Below the pieces are notes generated by a model that had not been told where the DNA came from, did no database searches, and saw only the letters and a list, made by a program, of their open reading frames with translations. DNA of 64,000 nucleotides, taken from NCBI GenBank assembly GCA_049323795.1, contig JBMOOH010000049.1, positions 1 to 64,000 of the forward strand. Direction: 5' to 3'. This DNA comes from JAOADN01 sp049323795 (GTDB lineage Bacteria > Pseudomonadota > Alphaproteobacteria > Rhodobacterales > Rhodobacteraceae). The stretch's first letter is position 1. Each line of letters begins with the position of its first letter. Made by a program: the position numbers and the translations under genes. Positions 36,036 to 44,880 of this stretch are shown one piece after another.

Positions 36036-36791
36036 TCAGGCGCGGGGAATTCGGAAGGGGGAGTCGTCGGTGCCCGGGCGGCTCGGGCCCGTGCGCCGGA
36101 CGAAGAGCGTGTTGCGATGGAGCGTCCGGGCGGGGACGAAGCCCTGATGGCAGAGGAGGTCCAGAAGGCTTGTGATCGCGGCCTCGCCCACGATGTCGGG
36201 ATGGAGTTCGACGAGGATCGCGCGGACCCCGGACAGGTCGGCGACCGGCAGGATGTCGATCTCGGCGCCCTCGACGTCGATGACGATCACGGTCGGACGG
36301 TGGTCGGCGATCGCGGTGGCGATCGGGTCGCTCGGCACCTCGATGAGCTTCGCCGGCCGCCGCCTGTCGCGCGACGAGGACGAGATGAGGTTCTCGGCGG
36401 CGTGGAAGCGCAGGGGCGCGCCGTCGGCGGTGACGGCCTTCATCCGGAGGTTCGGGGCGCGTCCGTTCAGGGCGAAGTTCGCGCGGATGAGGGGTTCGTT
36501 GAGGGGGTTGGCCTCGTAGGACAGGAGATGTCCCGGTCCGACGATGCCCGCGCAGACGAGCGCGACGAGGCCGGTCCCGGTGCCGATCTCGAGCACGCGG
36601 TCTTCGGGGCGGAGGAGCGATCTGACCAGCGCGCGCTCCCCATCTTCGAGCGTGGCCCGGCAGATGAGGTCACGCACCTCGTCGGGAACGAGGGGGTGAT
36701 GGGCGAGGAGGCGGACCCCGTCGACCCTGACCACACGCGACCGGAGGAGCCGGTGGATCTTCCGGCGGGCGGAACGGAACGACAGGCGCAT
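36036..36791 (-). CDS. FkbM-family SAM-dependent methyltransferase
   Basis: 251 residues. SAM-binding core VLEIGTGTGLVALV, SYEANP, and the family block IVIDVEGAEIDILP followed by LVELHPDI mark the FkbM family, which O-methylates sugars or other small groups. N-terminus is basic without a signal, so cytoplasmic. GAAGGGAG precedes ATG 36791, 14 bases after the end of the glycosyltransferase gene, so both form an operon and may decorate the same glycan. Acceptor unknown. Confidence 0.88.
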   Translation of the reverse strand: MRLSFRSARRKIHRLLRSRVVRVDGVRLLAHHPLVPDEVRDLICRATLEDGERALVRSLLRPEDRVLEIGTGTGLVALVCAGIVGPGHLLSYEANPLNEPLIRANFALNGRAPNLRMKAVTADGAPLRFHAAENLISSSSRDRRRPAKLIEVPSDPIATAIADHRPTVIVIDVEGAEIDILPVADLSGVRAILVELHPDIVGEAAITSLLDLLCHQGFVPARTLHRNTLFVRRTGPSRPGTDDSPFRIPRA

Positions 36792-36805
36792 CCCGAGTTC
36801 TCCCT

Positions 36806-37907
36806 TCACCGCAACAGGGGGCCGAAGGCACCCGTGCCGTCGAACCGGCGGGTGGGCGGGCCGACGGGTGAGCGGCCGATGACGGCCTGTTGGCTGACCA
36901 TGTGGCGGTAGTGGTAGCCCCGCCCAACATGTTCGCCGCGTTCGGCGATGTAGGCCAGCCCTTCCGCGCCGCGCGTGAACTTGAAATGCAGGAGCACGGC
37001 AGAGCGGTCGGAGAGGCGCAAGGGGCGCGAGACGGCATGCACCCCACCCGAGAAGCGCAGGCCGCGGCGCCATTTCACGAGCGGAACCTTCGAGCAGACG
37101 AGCGCCTCAGTCCAGAGCCGCTTCGTGGCGCGGCGGGTCAGGGCGGAGAGTTGGCGCGACAGCGCGCCCGGGGTGAAGGAACCGTCGAGGCGGGCGAAGT
37201 GGCGCAGGAGCCACGACTGGAAGGGGGTGGGGTCGGCGCGGCGGTTGAAGAGGCGTTCGCGCAGGCCGCCGAAGACGAGGGCGCGGGGAGAAGGGTAGCC
37301 GGCGGCAAAACGGGTGGGCGAGGCGAGGAGGCGGTACGAGTCGGGACCGTCGAAGAGCGGGAAGGCGTCGAGAAGCCCCCCCCCCCCGCATAGATGTGGT
37401 CTGCAAGCGGGCGGTCGGCATACATGTCGACCATGGTGGCGTGGAGCGCCTCGGCCCCCTCGCGGTCGAGGTCGGAGAGGAGAGCGGGGAGGCCGCCGTC
37501 GAGGAGGCCGGGATAATGGAGGAATTCGTCGGCGTCGGGGACGAGCGTCCATCGGCCCTCGGCGAAGGCGTCGAGGAGCGTACCGCGCCAGCCGCGCTTG
37601 TGGGTGCTGTAGCGGTGCCCGCGGCGGGGTGGAAGACGGTCACGTCGGGTTGGGCGGCGAGGAAGGCGGGGGTGGCGTCGGTCGAGCGGTCTTCGACGAC
37701 GAGGAACGAGACCGGGCCGCAGCGGCGGTAGTGGTCGAGGAGTTCGGGCAGGACCGCCATTTCGTTGTGGACGAGAAGGACGCAAGGGGTGGCGTCGGGG
37801 TCGAGGTGGACGGGGCCGGCAAGCCGAAGGAGGCCCGGATCGACGGCGGCGAGGCCGGCAGGCCGAACGGACGTGTTGCCGTGATCGCTGCCCCGCGTCG
37901 GGTTCAT
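36806..37907 (-). pseudogene. Glycosyltransferase family-2-like gene with two frameshifts, one at a G12 tract
   Basis: The N-terminal frame from ATG 37907 (TPCVLLVHNEMAVLPELLDHY, VVEDRSTDATP) has a glycosyltransferase-2 start. Near 37612-37622 similarity moves to a second frame (GRWTLVPDADEFLHYPG, DADEF being the DxD-type metal site). At twelve G (37376-37387) it moves to a third frame (LLDAFPLFDGPDSYRLL to DGTGAFGPLLR). Restored length would be about 366 residues. Ten or thirteen G would repair the second break. GGAAGC precedes the start. Could be phase-variable, decayed, or affected by sequencing error. Confidence 0.8.
37376..37387. repeat. 12-base C/G homopolymer inside the glycosyltransferase gene
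   Basis: Twelve consecutive C on the plus strand (G on the coding strand) between GAAG and GCATAG. It encodes a run of glycines and places the downstream part out of frame at this length. Homopolymers of this size are slippage-prone. Confidence 0.95.
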
Positions 37908-37997
37908 GGTCGCTGCTTCCGCCTCGGGTCGCGGGGCCCCCTGCCTTGCGCTTACCTCAATATGTCAGCCGGCCCGAAAGGGGAAGAGCGGCGGGGA

Positions 37998-38573
37998 TCA
38001 GTCGCCGGGTCCGGTCCGGGCGCGGCGGGCGCGGCGGACCGCCCAGAGGGCAAAGCCGACGGCCACGGCGCCGGCGAGAATGATCCCGAGGTGGTGAGGG
38101 AGGGGCATCCGGCCGAACAAGGCCTCGACCGCGCGGCCCGCGCCGGTGCCGAGGGCGGTCATCACGAAGCCCCAGGCGAGGACGGCGACGGCCTCGACGG
38201 CGGCGTAGGCCGGCCAGCCAAGGCCGGAGGAACCGAGGACGACGGGGCCGATGGTGCGCGCGCCGGGGATGAAGCGGATGACGAAGGAACCGGCGAGCGG
38301 GCGGCGGCTGAGGCGGTCGAGCCAGGTCCGGGCCGCGGGCCGGGCGAGGATGCGTCGGACGGCGGCGTTCCGGCGCGAGAGACGGGCGAGCCCGAACCAG
38401 ACATGGTCGTGGAGCGCCCCGCCGAGGGCGACGGCGAGGGCGGCACCCACGAAGGAGAAATGCCCCCGGCCGGCCACCGCCCCCCCGAGAAGGGCGGCGC
38501 TGTCGGCGTCGAGCGCGCCGCCGAGGACGAGCGCGGGAAGACCCCAGGATTCGAGGAGCGCCTCGATCTGCAC
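37998..38573 (-). CDS. DedA-family membrane protein
   Basis: 191 residues, mostly hydrophobic, ending in a basic tail RRARRARTGPGD. The DedA/SNARE-associated pattern is visible: GHFSFVGAALAVALGGALHDHVWFGLARLS, then RRPLAGSFVIRFIPGARTIGPVVLGSSGLG, with the conserved R and PGAR of the family. DedA proteins act as flippases or support membrane-potential-dependent lipid recycling, including undecaprenyl phosphate, which would suit its place just after mraY. The start is GTG 38573 with GAGGTG upstream. Divergence from typical members lowers certainty a little. Confidence 0.75.
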   Translation of the reverse strand: MQIEALLESWGLPALVLGGALDADSAALLGGAVAGRGHFSFVGAALAVALGGALHDHVWFGLARLSRRNAAVRRILARPAARTWLDRLSRRPLAGSFVIRFIPGARTIGPVVLGSSGLGWPAYAAVEAVAVLAWGFVMTALGTGAGRAVEALFGRMPLPHHLGIILAGAVAVGFALWAVRRARRARTGPGD

Positions 38574-38679
38574 GTCGGGTGCACCTCTGCTTCGGCGGGT
38601 TCGGCCGGGAGACCGACCGTGCCGCCGGACAACGACCGCCGGGACGGCGACACTTCCCCGGTGTAACCGACTGGCGGGG

Positions 38680-39762
38680 CTATCTGACCTTCAGCGTGGC
38701 CAGCCCGATGAGCGCGAGGATCAGGCTGATGATCCAGAAGCGGATGACGATCTGGGGCTCGGACCAGCCCTTCTTCTCGAAATGGTGGTGGATGGGCGCC
38801 ATGAGGAAGACGCGTTTGCCCGTCCGCTTGAAGTGGGCGACCTGGATGATGACCGAGAGCGCCTCGACGACGAAGAGGCCGCCGACGATGGCGAGCACGA
38901 TCTCGTGCTTGGTCACGACCGCGATGGCGCCGAGCGCGCCGCCGAGGGCGAGAGAGCCGGTGTCGCCCATGAAGACCGCGGCGGGCGGGGCGTTGTACCA
39001 CAGGAACCCGAGGCCCCCGCCGATGAGGGCCGCGCTGAAGATCACGATCTCGCCCGTTCCCGGCACGAAGTTGACGCCCAGATACTCGGTGAAGTCGGCC
39101 CGGCCGACGGTGTAGGCGATGATGCCGAGCGTCGCGGCCGCGATCATCACCGGCATGATCGCAAGTCCGTCCAGCCCGTCGGTCAGGTTCACCGCATTGG
39201 CCGCGCCCACGATGACGATCATCGCGAAGGGCACGTAAAGGATGCCGAGGTTCACGAGCAGGGTCTTGAAGAAGGGCAGGGCGAGCTGTCCGCTCAGCCC
39301 TGCGGGCTGGATGCGCGCGGCCGCGAAACCGGCAAGCGCCGCGATCGCGAGACCCGCAAGGAAGCGCATCCGTGACGAAACCCCGCGTGTGCTCTGCCGG
39401 CTGACCTTGGCATAGTCGTCGGCGAACCCGATGAGCCCGAATGCCATCGTCACGCCGAGCACGATCCAGACATAGGGATTGTCGAGCCGCGCCCAGAGCA
39501 GCGTCGAGACAAACAGCGCCGACAGGATGAGGAGGCCGCCCATGGTAGGTGTGCCAGCCTTGGCGAAGTGGGTTCCGGGACCGTCGTCGCGGATCGGCTG
39601 GCCCTTGCCCTGCTTGCGGCGGAGAAGATCGATCAGGGGCTTCCCGAAGACGAATCCGAAAACCAGGGCGGTGAAGAAAGCGGCCCCCGCTCGAAAGGTG
39701 ATATACTTGAAGAGATTGAAGAAATCTCCTCCGTCGGACAGCGTGGACAACCAGTAGAGCAT
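38680..39762 (-). CDS. mraY: Phospho-N-acetylmuramoyl-pentapeptide transferase
   Basis: Integral membrane enzyme making lipid I. 360 residues, ten helices. Active-site motifs: FADDYAKVSRQSTRG (DD pair), NAVNLTDGLDGLA, FMGDTGSLALGG and the HHHFEKKGWSEPQIVIRFW block near the end. GGAGGAGC precedes ATG 39762, which directly follows the murF stop. Confidence 0.97.
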   Translation of the reverse strand: MLYWLSTLSDGGDFFNLFKYITFRAGAAFFTALVFGFVFGKPLIDLLRRKQGKGQPIRDDGPGTHFAKAGTPTMGGLLILSALFVSTLLWARLDNPYVWIVLGVTMAFGLIGFADDYAKVSRQSTRGVSSRMRFLAGLAIAALAGFAAARIQPAGLSGQLALPFFKTLLVNLGILYVPFAMIVIVGAANAVNLTDGLDGLAIMPVMIAAATLGIIAYTVGRADFTEYLGVNFVPGTGEIVIFSAALIGGGLGFLWYNAPPAAVFMGDTGSLALGGALGAIAVVTKHEIVLAIVGGLFVVEALSVIIQVAHFKRTGKRVFLMAPIHHHFEKKGWSEPQIVIRFWIISLILALIGLATLKVR

Positions 39763-39763
39763 T

Positions 39764-41227
39764 CTACCCAGCTCCTCCGATAACTCTGGCCTCCGGCCGC
39801 CCGAGGCGCCGCAGCGCCTCGGCCACCAGGCTTGCCTTCGACCCCTTCGAGCCTTTCACCAGCACCACGTCACCGGCATCGGCGATCGCGCCGGCGCGCT
39901 GGGCGAAGGCTGCGGCCGACTCGTGCCACTCGCCCCTCCGCGACTCTGGAAGCGCCTCCCAGAGGGCCCGCATTCGGGGGCCAAGGCAGTGGATGACGTC
40001 GATGTCCGCGATCGCGGGGTGGTCGGCCAGAGCCCGGTGCAGGGCAAGTTCGGTCCGGCCGAGTTCCAGCATGTCGCCCAGCACCGCGACCCGGCGTCCC
40101 TTGGACCGGCGGCCCACCCCGTCGGTCGGCCGCGCCGCGGCGAGGACGTCGAGCGCGGCCGCCAGCGAGGCCGGATTAGCGTTGAAGGCGTCGTCGATGA
40201 GGTCGAAGGCCAGTGCCTCGTCCACCACGTCGAGCCGGATCGTCTCGCGCACGCCGCGTCCCCCGGGCGGTGCCCAGCGGCCCAGGTCGAGCGCGGCGAG
40301 CGCCGGATCCGCCCCGAGCGCCTCGGCGGCGGCGAGGGCGGCGAGGGCGTTCATCGCGAAATGGACACCGGGGGTGAGAACCTTGAAAAGGAGCGGCTCG
40401 CCGAGCCGTTCGGCGCGGATGACGGTGGCGCCCTCGGTCACGGTCGCGTCGAGGATGCGGAAGTCGGCCCCGGCCTCGTGCCCGAAGGTCAGGATGCGGG
40501 CGGCGGTGGCGCGGGCCCTGGCAAGGAGGATGGGCGTCGTGGGCAGGCCGAGGGGGACGACCGCGGTGCCGCCGGGCAGGAGGCCGTCATAGATCGAGGC
40601 CTTTTCCCGGGCGATGCCGTCGAGGCTTTCGAAGGCTTCGAGATGCGCGGCCCCGACCGTGGTGACGAGCGCGACGTCGAGCCGGACGAGGCGCGCGAGC
40701 GGGGCGATCTCGCCGGGGCGGTTCATGCCGATCTCGAACACGGCAAAGCGGGTCGCCGCGGGCATGCGGGCGAGCGTCAGGGGCACGCCCCAGTGGTTGT
40801 TGTAGCTCGCTTCCGCAGCGTGGGTGGCCCCCTGCCCCGACAGGATCGCGCGGAGCATCTCCTTGGTCGAGGTCTTGCCGACCGACCCGGTGACGCCGAC
40901 CGCGCGGGCCGGGGTGTGGGCCGGGGTGCGGGCGCGCGCCGCCGCGGCAAGCTGGCGGAGGGCGTCCAGAACGTCGGAGACGAGGGCGAGGGGCGCGTCG
41001 GGTGAAACGCCGGCGGGATGGCGCGCGACGAGGGCGGCGGAGGCGCCCTTCGCAAGCGCGTCGGCGACGAAGTCGTGGCCGTCGCGGACGGCGGTCAGCG
41101 CAACGAAGAGATCGCCCCTGGCGATGGTACGGGTGTCGATCGAGATGCCAGTGACGGCAAACGGGCGCGTGACGCGGGCGCCGGTCGCCGCCGCCAGGGC
41201 CTCCGAGGTCCAGAGCGGCGCCGTCAT
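39764..41227 (-). CDS. murF: UDP-N-acetylmuramoyl-tripeptide--D-alanyl-D-alanine ligase
   Basis: 487 residues. SIDTRTIARGDLFVAL N-terminal domain, ATP loop VTGSVGKTSTKEML, EIGMNRPGEIAPLARL, DAFNANPASLAAAL and LGDMLELG. Adds the D-Ala-D-Ala made by Ddl. ATG 41227 overlaps the murE stop (ATGA). Confidence 0.97.
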   Translation of the reverse strand: MTAPLWTSEALAAATGARVTRPFAVTGISIDTRTIARGDLFVALTAVRDGHDFVADALAKGASAALVARHPAGVSPDAPLALVSDVLDALRQLAAAARARTPAHTPARAVGVTGSVGKTSTKEMLRAILSGQGATHAAEASYNNHWGVPLTLARMPAATRFAVFEIGMNRPGEIAPLARLVRLDVALVTTVGAAHLEAFESLDGIAREKASIYDGLLPGGTAVVPLGLPTTPILLARARATAARILTFGHEAGADFRILDATVTEGATVIRAERLGEPLLFKVLTPGVHFAMNALAALAAAEALGADPALAALDLGRWAPPGGRGVRETIRLDVVDEALAFDLIDDAFNANPASLAAALDVLAAARPTDGVGRRSKGRRVAVLGDMLELGRTELALHRALADHPAIADIDVIHCLGPRMRALWEALPESRRGEWHESAAAFAQRAGAIADAGDVVLVKGSKGSKASLVAEALRRLGRPEARVIGGAG

Positions 41228-42705
41228 ATGCGGCCGTCGAGCGCGGCGACCGCCACGCTCGCCTGTTCGACGTCGTCGAAGGGGTAGACGTCCTGGCCGA
41301 CGATCTGGCCGGTCTCGTGCCCCTTGCCGGCGACGAGGAGCGCGTCGCCGGGCTGGAGCGTGTCGACGGCCCGCAGGATCGCCTCGGCGCGGTCGCCGAC
41401 CTCGGTGGCCCCGGGACAGCCCTCCATGACGGCGGCCCGGATGGCGGCGGGATCCTCGTTACGGGGGTTGTCGTCGGTAACGAAGACGATGTCGGCGTGA
41501 CGCGCGGCGGCCCTGCCCATCAGCGGGCGCTTGGTGCGGTCGCGGTCGCCGCCCGCGCCGAGGACGACGGCGATGCGGCCGATGACGTGGGGGCGGAGCG
41601 CCTTGAGGGCGGTCGCTACGGCGTCGGGCGTGTGGGCGTAGTCGACGAAGACCGCCGCGCCGTTGTCGCGGGTGGCGGCGAGCTGCATCCGGCCCCGGAC
41701 CGTCGAAAGTCTGGGCAGGACGGCGAAGACCGCCTCTGGCGCCTCGCCGCCCGCGATGGCGAGACCGGCGGCGAGAAGGGCGTTGCCTGCCTGGAAGCCG
41801 CCGATGAGGGGAAGGCGGACGAGCTGGGGTTTGCCGCGCCAGGAAAAGCGCAAATCCTGCCCGGTCATGTCGTACCGCTGCGCGAGGATGCGCAGGTCGT
41901 CCTCTTCCGCGAGGCCGACGCCGAGGACGCGCTGGCCGCGTCTTTTCGCGATCTCGGCCACGGCGGCGCCGCGGGCGGTGTGCATGTTGATCACGGCGGT
42001 CGCATCCTCGGGGAGCACGCGGTCGAAGAGGCCCATCTTGGCGCTGAAGTAGGTTTCCATGTCGCCGTGGTAGTCGAGATGGTCCTGCGTGAGGTTCGTG
42101 AAGGCGGCGGCGGTGAGCTGCACGCCGTCGAGGCGGCGCTGGTCGAGGCCGTGCGAGGACGCCTCCATCGCCACGTGCGTGACGCCTGCCGTCGCCATGT
42201 CGGCCAGCAGGCGGTGGAGGGCCACGGGTTCGGGGGTCGTGTGGATCGAGGGCGCGCTGAAGGCGCCTTCCACCCCGGTCGTGCCGATGTTCGCGGCCTG
42301 GAGGCCGAGATGCGTCCAGATCTGGCGGGTGAAGGTGGCAACCGAGGTCTTGCCGTTCGTGCCGGTAACGGCGACGACGGCGGCCGGCTGGCGGCCGAAC
42401 CAGAGCGCGGCGGCGAGGGCAAGCGCCTCGCGCGCGTCCTCGGCCACGACGAGCGCGGCCTTTGCCGCCTCAAGCTGCGGCCCCGCGATCTCGGCGCCAG
42501 CCCTGTCGGTGAGGATGGCCGAGGCGCCGAGCGCCAGGGCAGCGCCGACATGGCTTGCGCCATGAACCCGGCTGCCCGGAAGGGCGGCGAACAGAAAACC
42601 GCGCCGCACCTGTCGGCTGTCCGACGCGATCCCGGTCACGATGGCCTCGGCGCCGCCCTGTGCGGTCAGGCCGAGTTCGGCCAGTGATGTGCTGACGCGC
42701 GCCAT
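41224..42705 (-). CDS. murE: UDP-MurNAc-L-Ala-D-Glu--meso-diaminopimelate ligase
   Basis: 493 residues. ATP loop VTGTNGKTSVATF, TTPEPVALHRLLADM, MEASSHGL, NLTQDHLDYHGDMETY and the specificity motif DNPRNE, which indicates meso-diaminopimelate as the added residue. The ATG at 42705 (MARVSTSLAELG) has AAGGGA at a good distance; an ATG eight codons earlier has GGAGGGG directly abutting it and is less likely. Confidence 0.96.
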   Translation of the reverse strand: MARVSTSLAELGLTAQGGAEAIVTGIASDSRQVRRGFLFAALPGSRVHGASHVGAALALGASAILTDRAGAEIAGPQLEAAKAALVVAEDAREALALAAALWFGRQPAAVVAVTGTNGKTSVATFTRQIWTHLGLQAANIGTTGVEGAFSAPSIHTTPEPVALHRLLADMATAGVTHVAMEASSHGLDQRRLDGVQLTAAAFTNLTQDHLDYHGDMETYFSAKMGLFDRVLPEDATAVINMHTARGAAVAEIAKRRGQRVLGVGLAEEDDLRILAQRYDMTGQDLRFSWRGKPQLVRLPLIGGFQAGNALLAAGLAIAGGEAPEAVFAVLPRLSTVRGRMQLAATRDNGAAVFVDYAHTPDAVATALKALRPHVIGRIAVVLGAGGDRDRTKRPLMGRAAARHADIVFVTDDNPRNEDPAAIRAAVMEGCPGATEVGDRAEAILRAVDTLQPGDALLVAGKGHETGQIVGQDVYPFDDVEQASVAVAALDGRI

Positions 42706-42750
42706 ATCTGGTGTCCCTTGCGGGACCATCCCCTCCGGCTTGTTCCCGCT

Positions 42751-44535
42751 CTAGTTGGCGACGAGTGTTACCGCATCTTGCGGGGCGGGTTCAACCTGCG
42801 GCCTGAGGCCGAGGAGCGGCCCGGCGCGCCGGATGATTTCGGCCGCAACCGGGACTGCCGTCCAGCCTGCGGTGCGGCGGGGCTCGGCGCCCGAGGTCTC
42901 GACGGGTTCGTCGAGCGAGACGACGAGCACGTATTTCGGATCGGACGCAGGGAACATCGAGGCGAAGGTGGTGATGACCTTGTTCTCGTCGTAGCCGCCG
43001 TTCGGTGCGCGCTTGTTGGCGGTCCCGGTCTTGCCGGCGACCTCGTAGCCGCGGACATCGCCGAGGCTGGCCGTGCCTTCGGTCACAACCCCGCGGAGCA
43101 TGGAGCGCGCGGTCGCGGCGACCTCCTCGCTCATCACGCGCTCACCCTCGCGCGGCGCTGTCGTCTTGAGCAGCGTGGGCATCACGCGCCGCCCGCCGTT
43201 CGCGATCGTCGCATAGGCCGCGGCGAGGTGCAGGGGGCTCGCCGAAAGGCCGTAGCCGTAGGAGATCGTCGCCGTCGAGATGTCCACCCACTTCTTCGGC
43301 AGGATCGGCTTTGCGCCCGGCGCCTCGACCAGTTCGATGGAGGTCGGCTCGAAGAAGCCGAGAGACTTCAGGAACTGCTGCTGACGCTCCTTGCCGATCA
43401 TCAGCGCGATCCGGGCCGTGCCGACGTTGGAGGATTTCACGATGACGTTGCGGACGGTGTTCTCGGGGCCGTTGTATTCGAAATCGGTGATGCGGAACCG
43501 CCCGAAGGCGAAGGGCTCGCGGGTGTCGATCATCGTGTCGGGCGTGACGATCCCGAGCTCGAGCGCCTGCGAGATGGCAAAGATCTTGAACGTCGATCCA
43601 AGCTCGTAGACGCCCTGGACGGCGCGGTTGAACAGCGGGCTGTCGCCGGGGTCGCCCCGGGTCAGGGAGGGCGGACGGGTATTCGGGTCGAAGTCGGGGA
43701 GCGAGGCGAGCGAAATCACCTCGCCAGTGCGAACATCCATCAGGATCGCCGCCGCACCCTTGGCGTTCATCAGCCGCATCCCGCCCGCGAGCACCTCCTC
43801 GACAGCGGACTGGACGGACAGGTCGATGGTCAGCTCGAGCGGCGCACCGCCGTTGGCCGGATCGCGAAGCCAGTCGTCGAAGACCTTCTCGACCCCGGCG
43901 GTGCCGATCACTTCGGCCGAATTGACGCCTTCGCGGCCAAAGCCCGCCCCCCCGAGGACATGGGCGGCAATCGCCCCGTTCGGATAGAGGCGCATCTCGC
44001 GCGGGCCGAACAGCAGGCCGGGATCGCCGATCTCGTGCACGAGCTGCAGCTGCTCGGGCGAGATCTTCTTCTTGATCCAGAGGAACTTGCGACCGCCGGA
44101 GAAATCCTTCTCCAGCTTGACGGGGTCGAGATCGGGGAAGATGCGGGCGAGTTCCGTGGCCGAGCGCTTCTTGTCCACCATCAGAGCGGGCTGGGCATAG
44201 AGCGCGTAGGTCAGCAGGTTGGTGGCGAGGATACGGCCCCGCCTGTCCACGATGTCGGCCCGCTGCGCGATGATCGACGCAGCCCCGCCGCCCGCCGTCT
44301 CGGGTTCCGTCGGCTTGACTGCGGCGAGCGTGCCCATGCGGACCGCGACCGCCCCGAAGCCGAGGGCGACGAGGAAGGCGAGCACGACGAGGCGGACCTC
44401 GGAGCGGGCGCGCGAACGGTCCTTCATCGCCTCATGCCGCAGGCGGCGGTTCTCGCGTTCGATCGCGTCGGGGTTCTCGCCCCTTGCGCGGGCCTGAAGG
44501 ATGCGGGCGAGCGGGCGGAGGGGCGTACGGATCAC
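42751..44535 (-). CDS. ftsI: Septal peptidoglycan transpeptidase FtsI (PBP3)
   Basis: 594 residues. Cytoplasmic basic N-terminus, one transmembrane helix near 45-65 (VRLVVLAFLVALGFGAVAV), dimerisation domain, then the transpeptidase with S-T-F-K (GSTFKIF), S-S-N (KSSNVG) and K-T-G (AGKTGTANK). Partner of FtsW. The start is GTG 44535, overlapping the ftsL stop as GTGA; no earlier start is needed. Confidence 0.96.
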   Translation of the reverse strand: MIRTPLRPLARILQARARGENPDAIERENRRLRHEAMKDRSRARSEVRLVVLAFLVALGFGAVAVRMGTLAAVKPTEPETAGGGAASIIAQRADIVDRRGRILATNLLTYALYAQPALMVDKKRSATELARIFPDLDPVKLEKDFSGGRKFLWIKKKISPEQLQLVHEIGDPGLLFGPREMRLYPNGAIAAHVLGGAGFGREGVNSAEVIGTAGVEKVFDDWLRDPANGGAPLELTIDLSVQSAVEEVLAGGMRLMNAKGAAAILMDVRTGEVISLASLPDFDPNTRPPSLTRGDPGDSPLFNRAVQGVYELGSTFKIFAISQALELGIVTPDTMIDTREPFAFGRFRITDFEYNGPENTVRNVIVKSSNVGTARIALMIGKERQQQFLKSLGFFEPTSIELVEAPGAKPILPKKWVDISTATISYGYGLSASPLHLAAAYATIANGGRRVMPTLLKTTAPREGERVMSEEVAATARSMLRGVVTEGTASLGDVRGYEVAGKTGTANKRAPNGGYDENKVITTFASMFPASDPKYVLVVSLDEPVETSGAEPRRTAGWTAVPVAAEIIRRAGPLLGLRPQVEPAPQDAVTLVAN

Positions 44536-44879
44536 GGCGCGGTCCCGGTGCTGGCAGAGGTGTCGATGGCGCCCGAGGCAAGCAGTGCGGGGGGCGTCGG
44601 ATAGATGATCTCGCCCGGATCGCCGAACTGGGTGGGGTCGATGGGCAGCAGCTCGAGCCGGGGAAAATTGATCTCGGCCAGCTCGCGCAGCCGGTCCGGG
44701 CGGTTCAGGTAGGCCCATTCCGCACGCAGAACCGAGAGGCTTTCGCGCAGCAGGCCGATCTCGTTCCGCAGGTCGCGCACATCCGACAGCTCGGCCTGGG
44801 TCCGATAGTTCTCCCGGTATGCCCAGAACGCGAGGGCCATCACGGCCAGAGCGGTCGAAACGAGGAGCAGGGTACGCAT
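44532..44879 (-). CDS. ftsL: Cell division protein FtsL
   Basis: 115 residues, small bitopic divisome protein. One N-terminal helix (LLLVSTALAVMALAFWAY) and a coiled coil (QAELSDVRDLRNEIGLLRESLSVLRAEWAYLNRPDRL), then a Pro-rich tail. Recognised mostly by size, topology and place between rsmH and ftsI. ATG 44879 starts two bases after the rsmH stop. Confidence 0.88.
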   Translation of the reverse strand: MRTLLLVSTALAVMALAFWAYRENYRTQAELSDVRDLRNEIGLLRESLSVLRAEWAYLNRPDRLRELAEINFPRLELLPIDPTQFGDPGEIIYPTPPALLASGAIDTSASTGTAP

Positions 44880-44880
44880 C

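Noticed and set aside
37107..37907. Treating the N-terminal frame of the glycosyltransferase as a complete 266-residue protein
   Set aside because: After about residue 97 the translation becomes Pro/Arg/Ser-rich and unlike any glycosyltransferase, while similarity continues in other frames.
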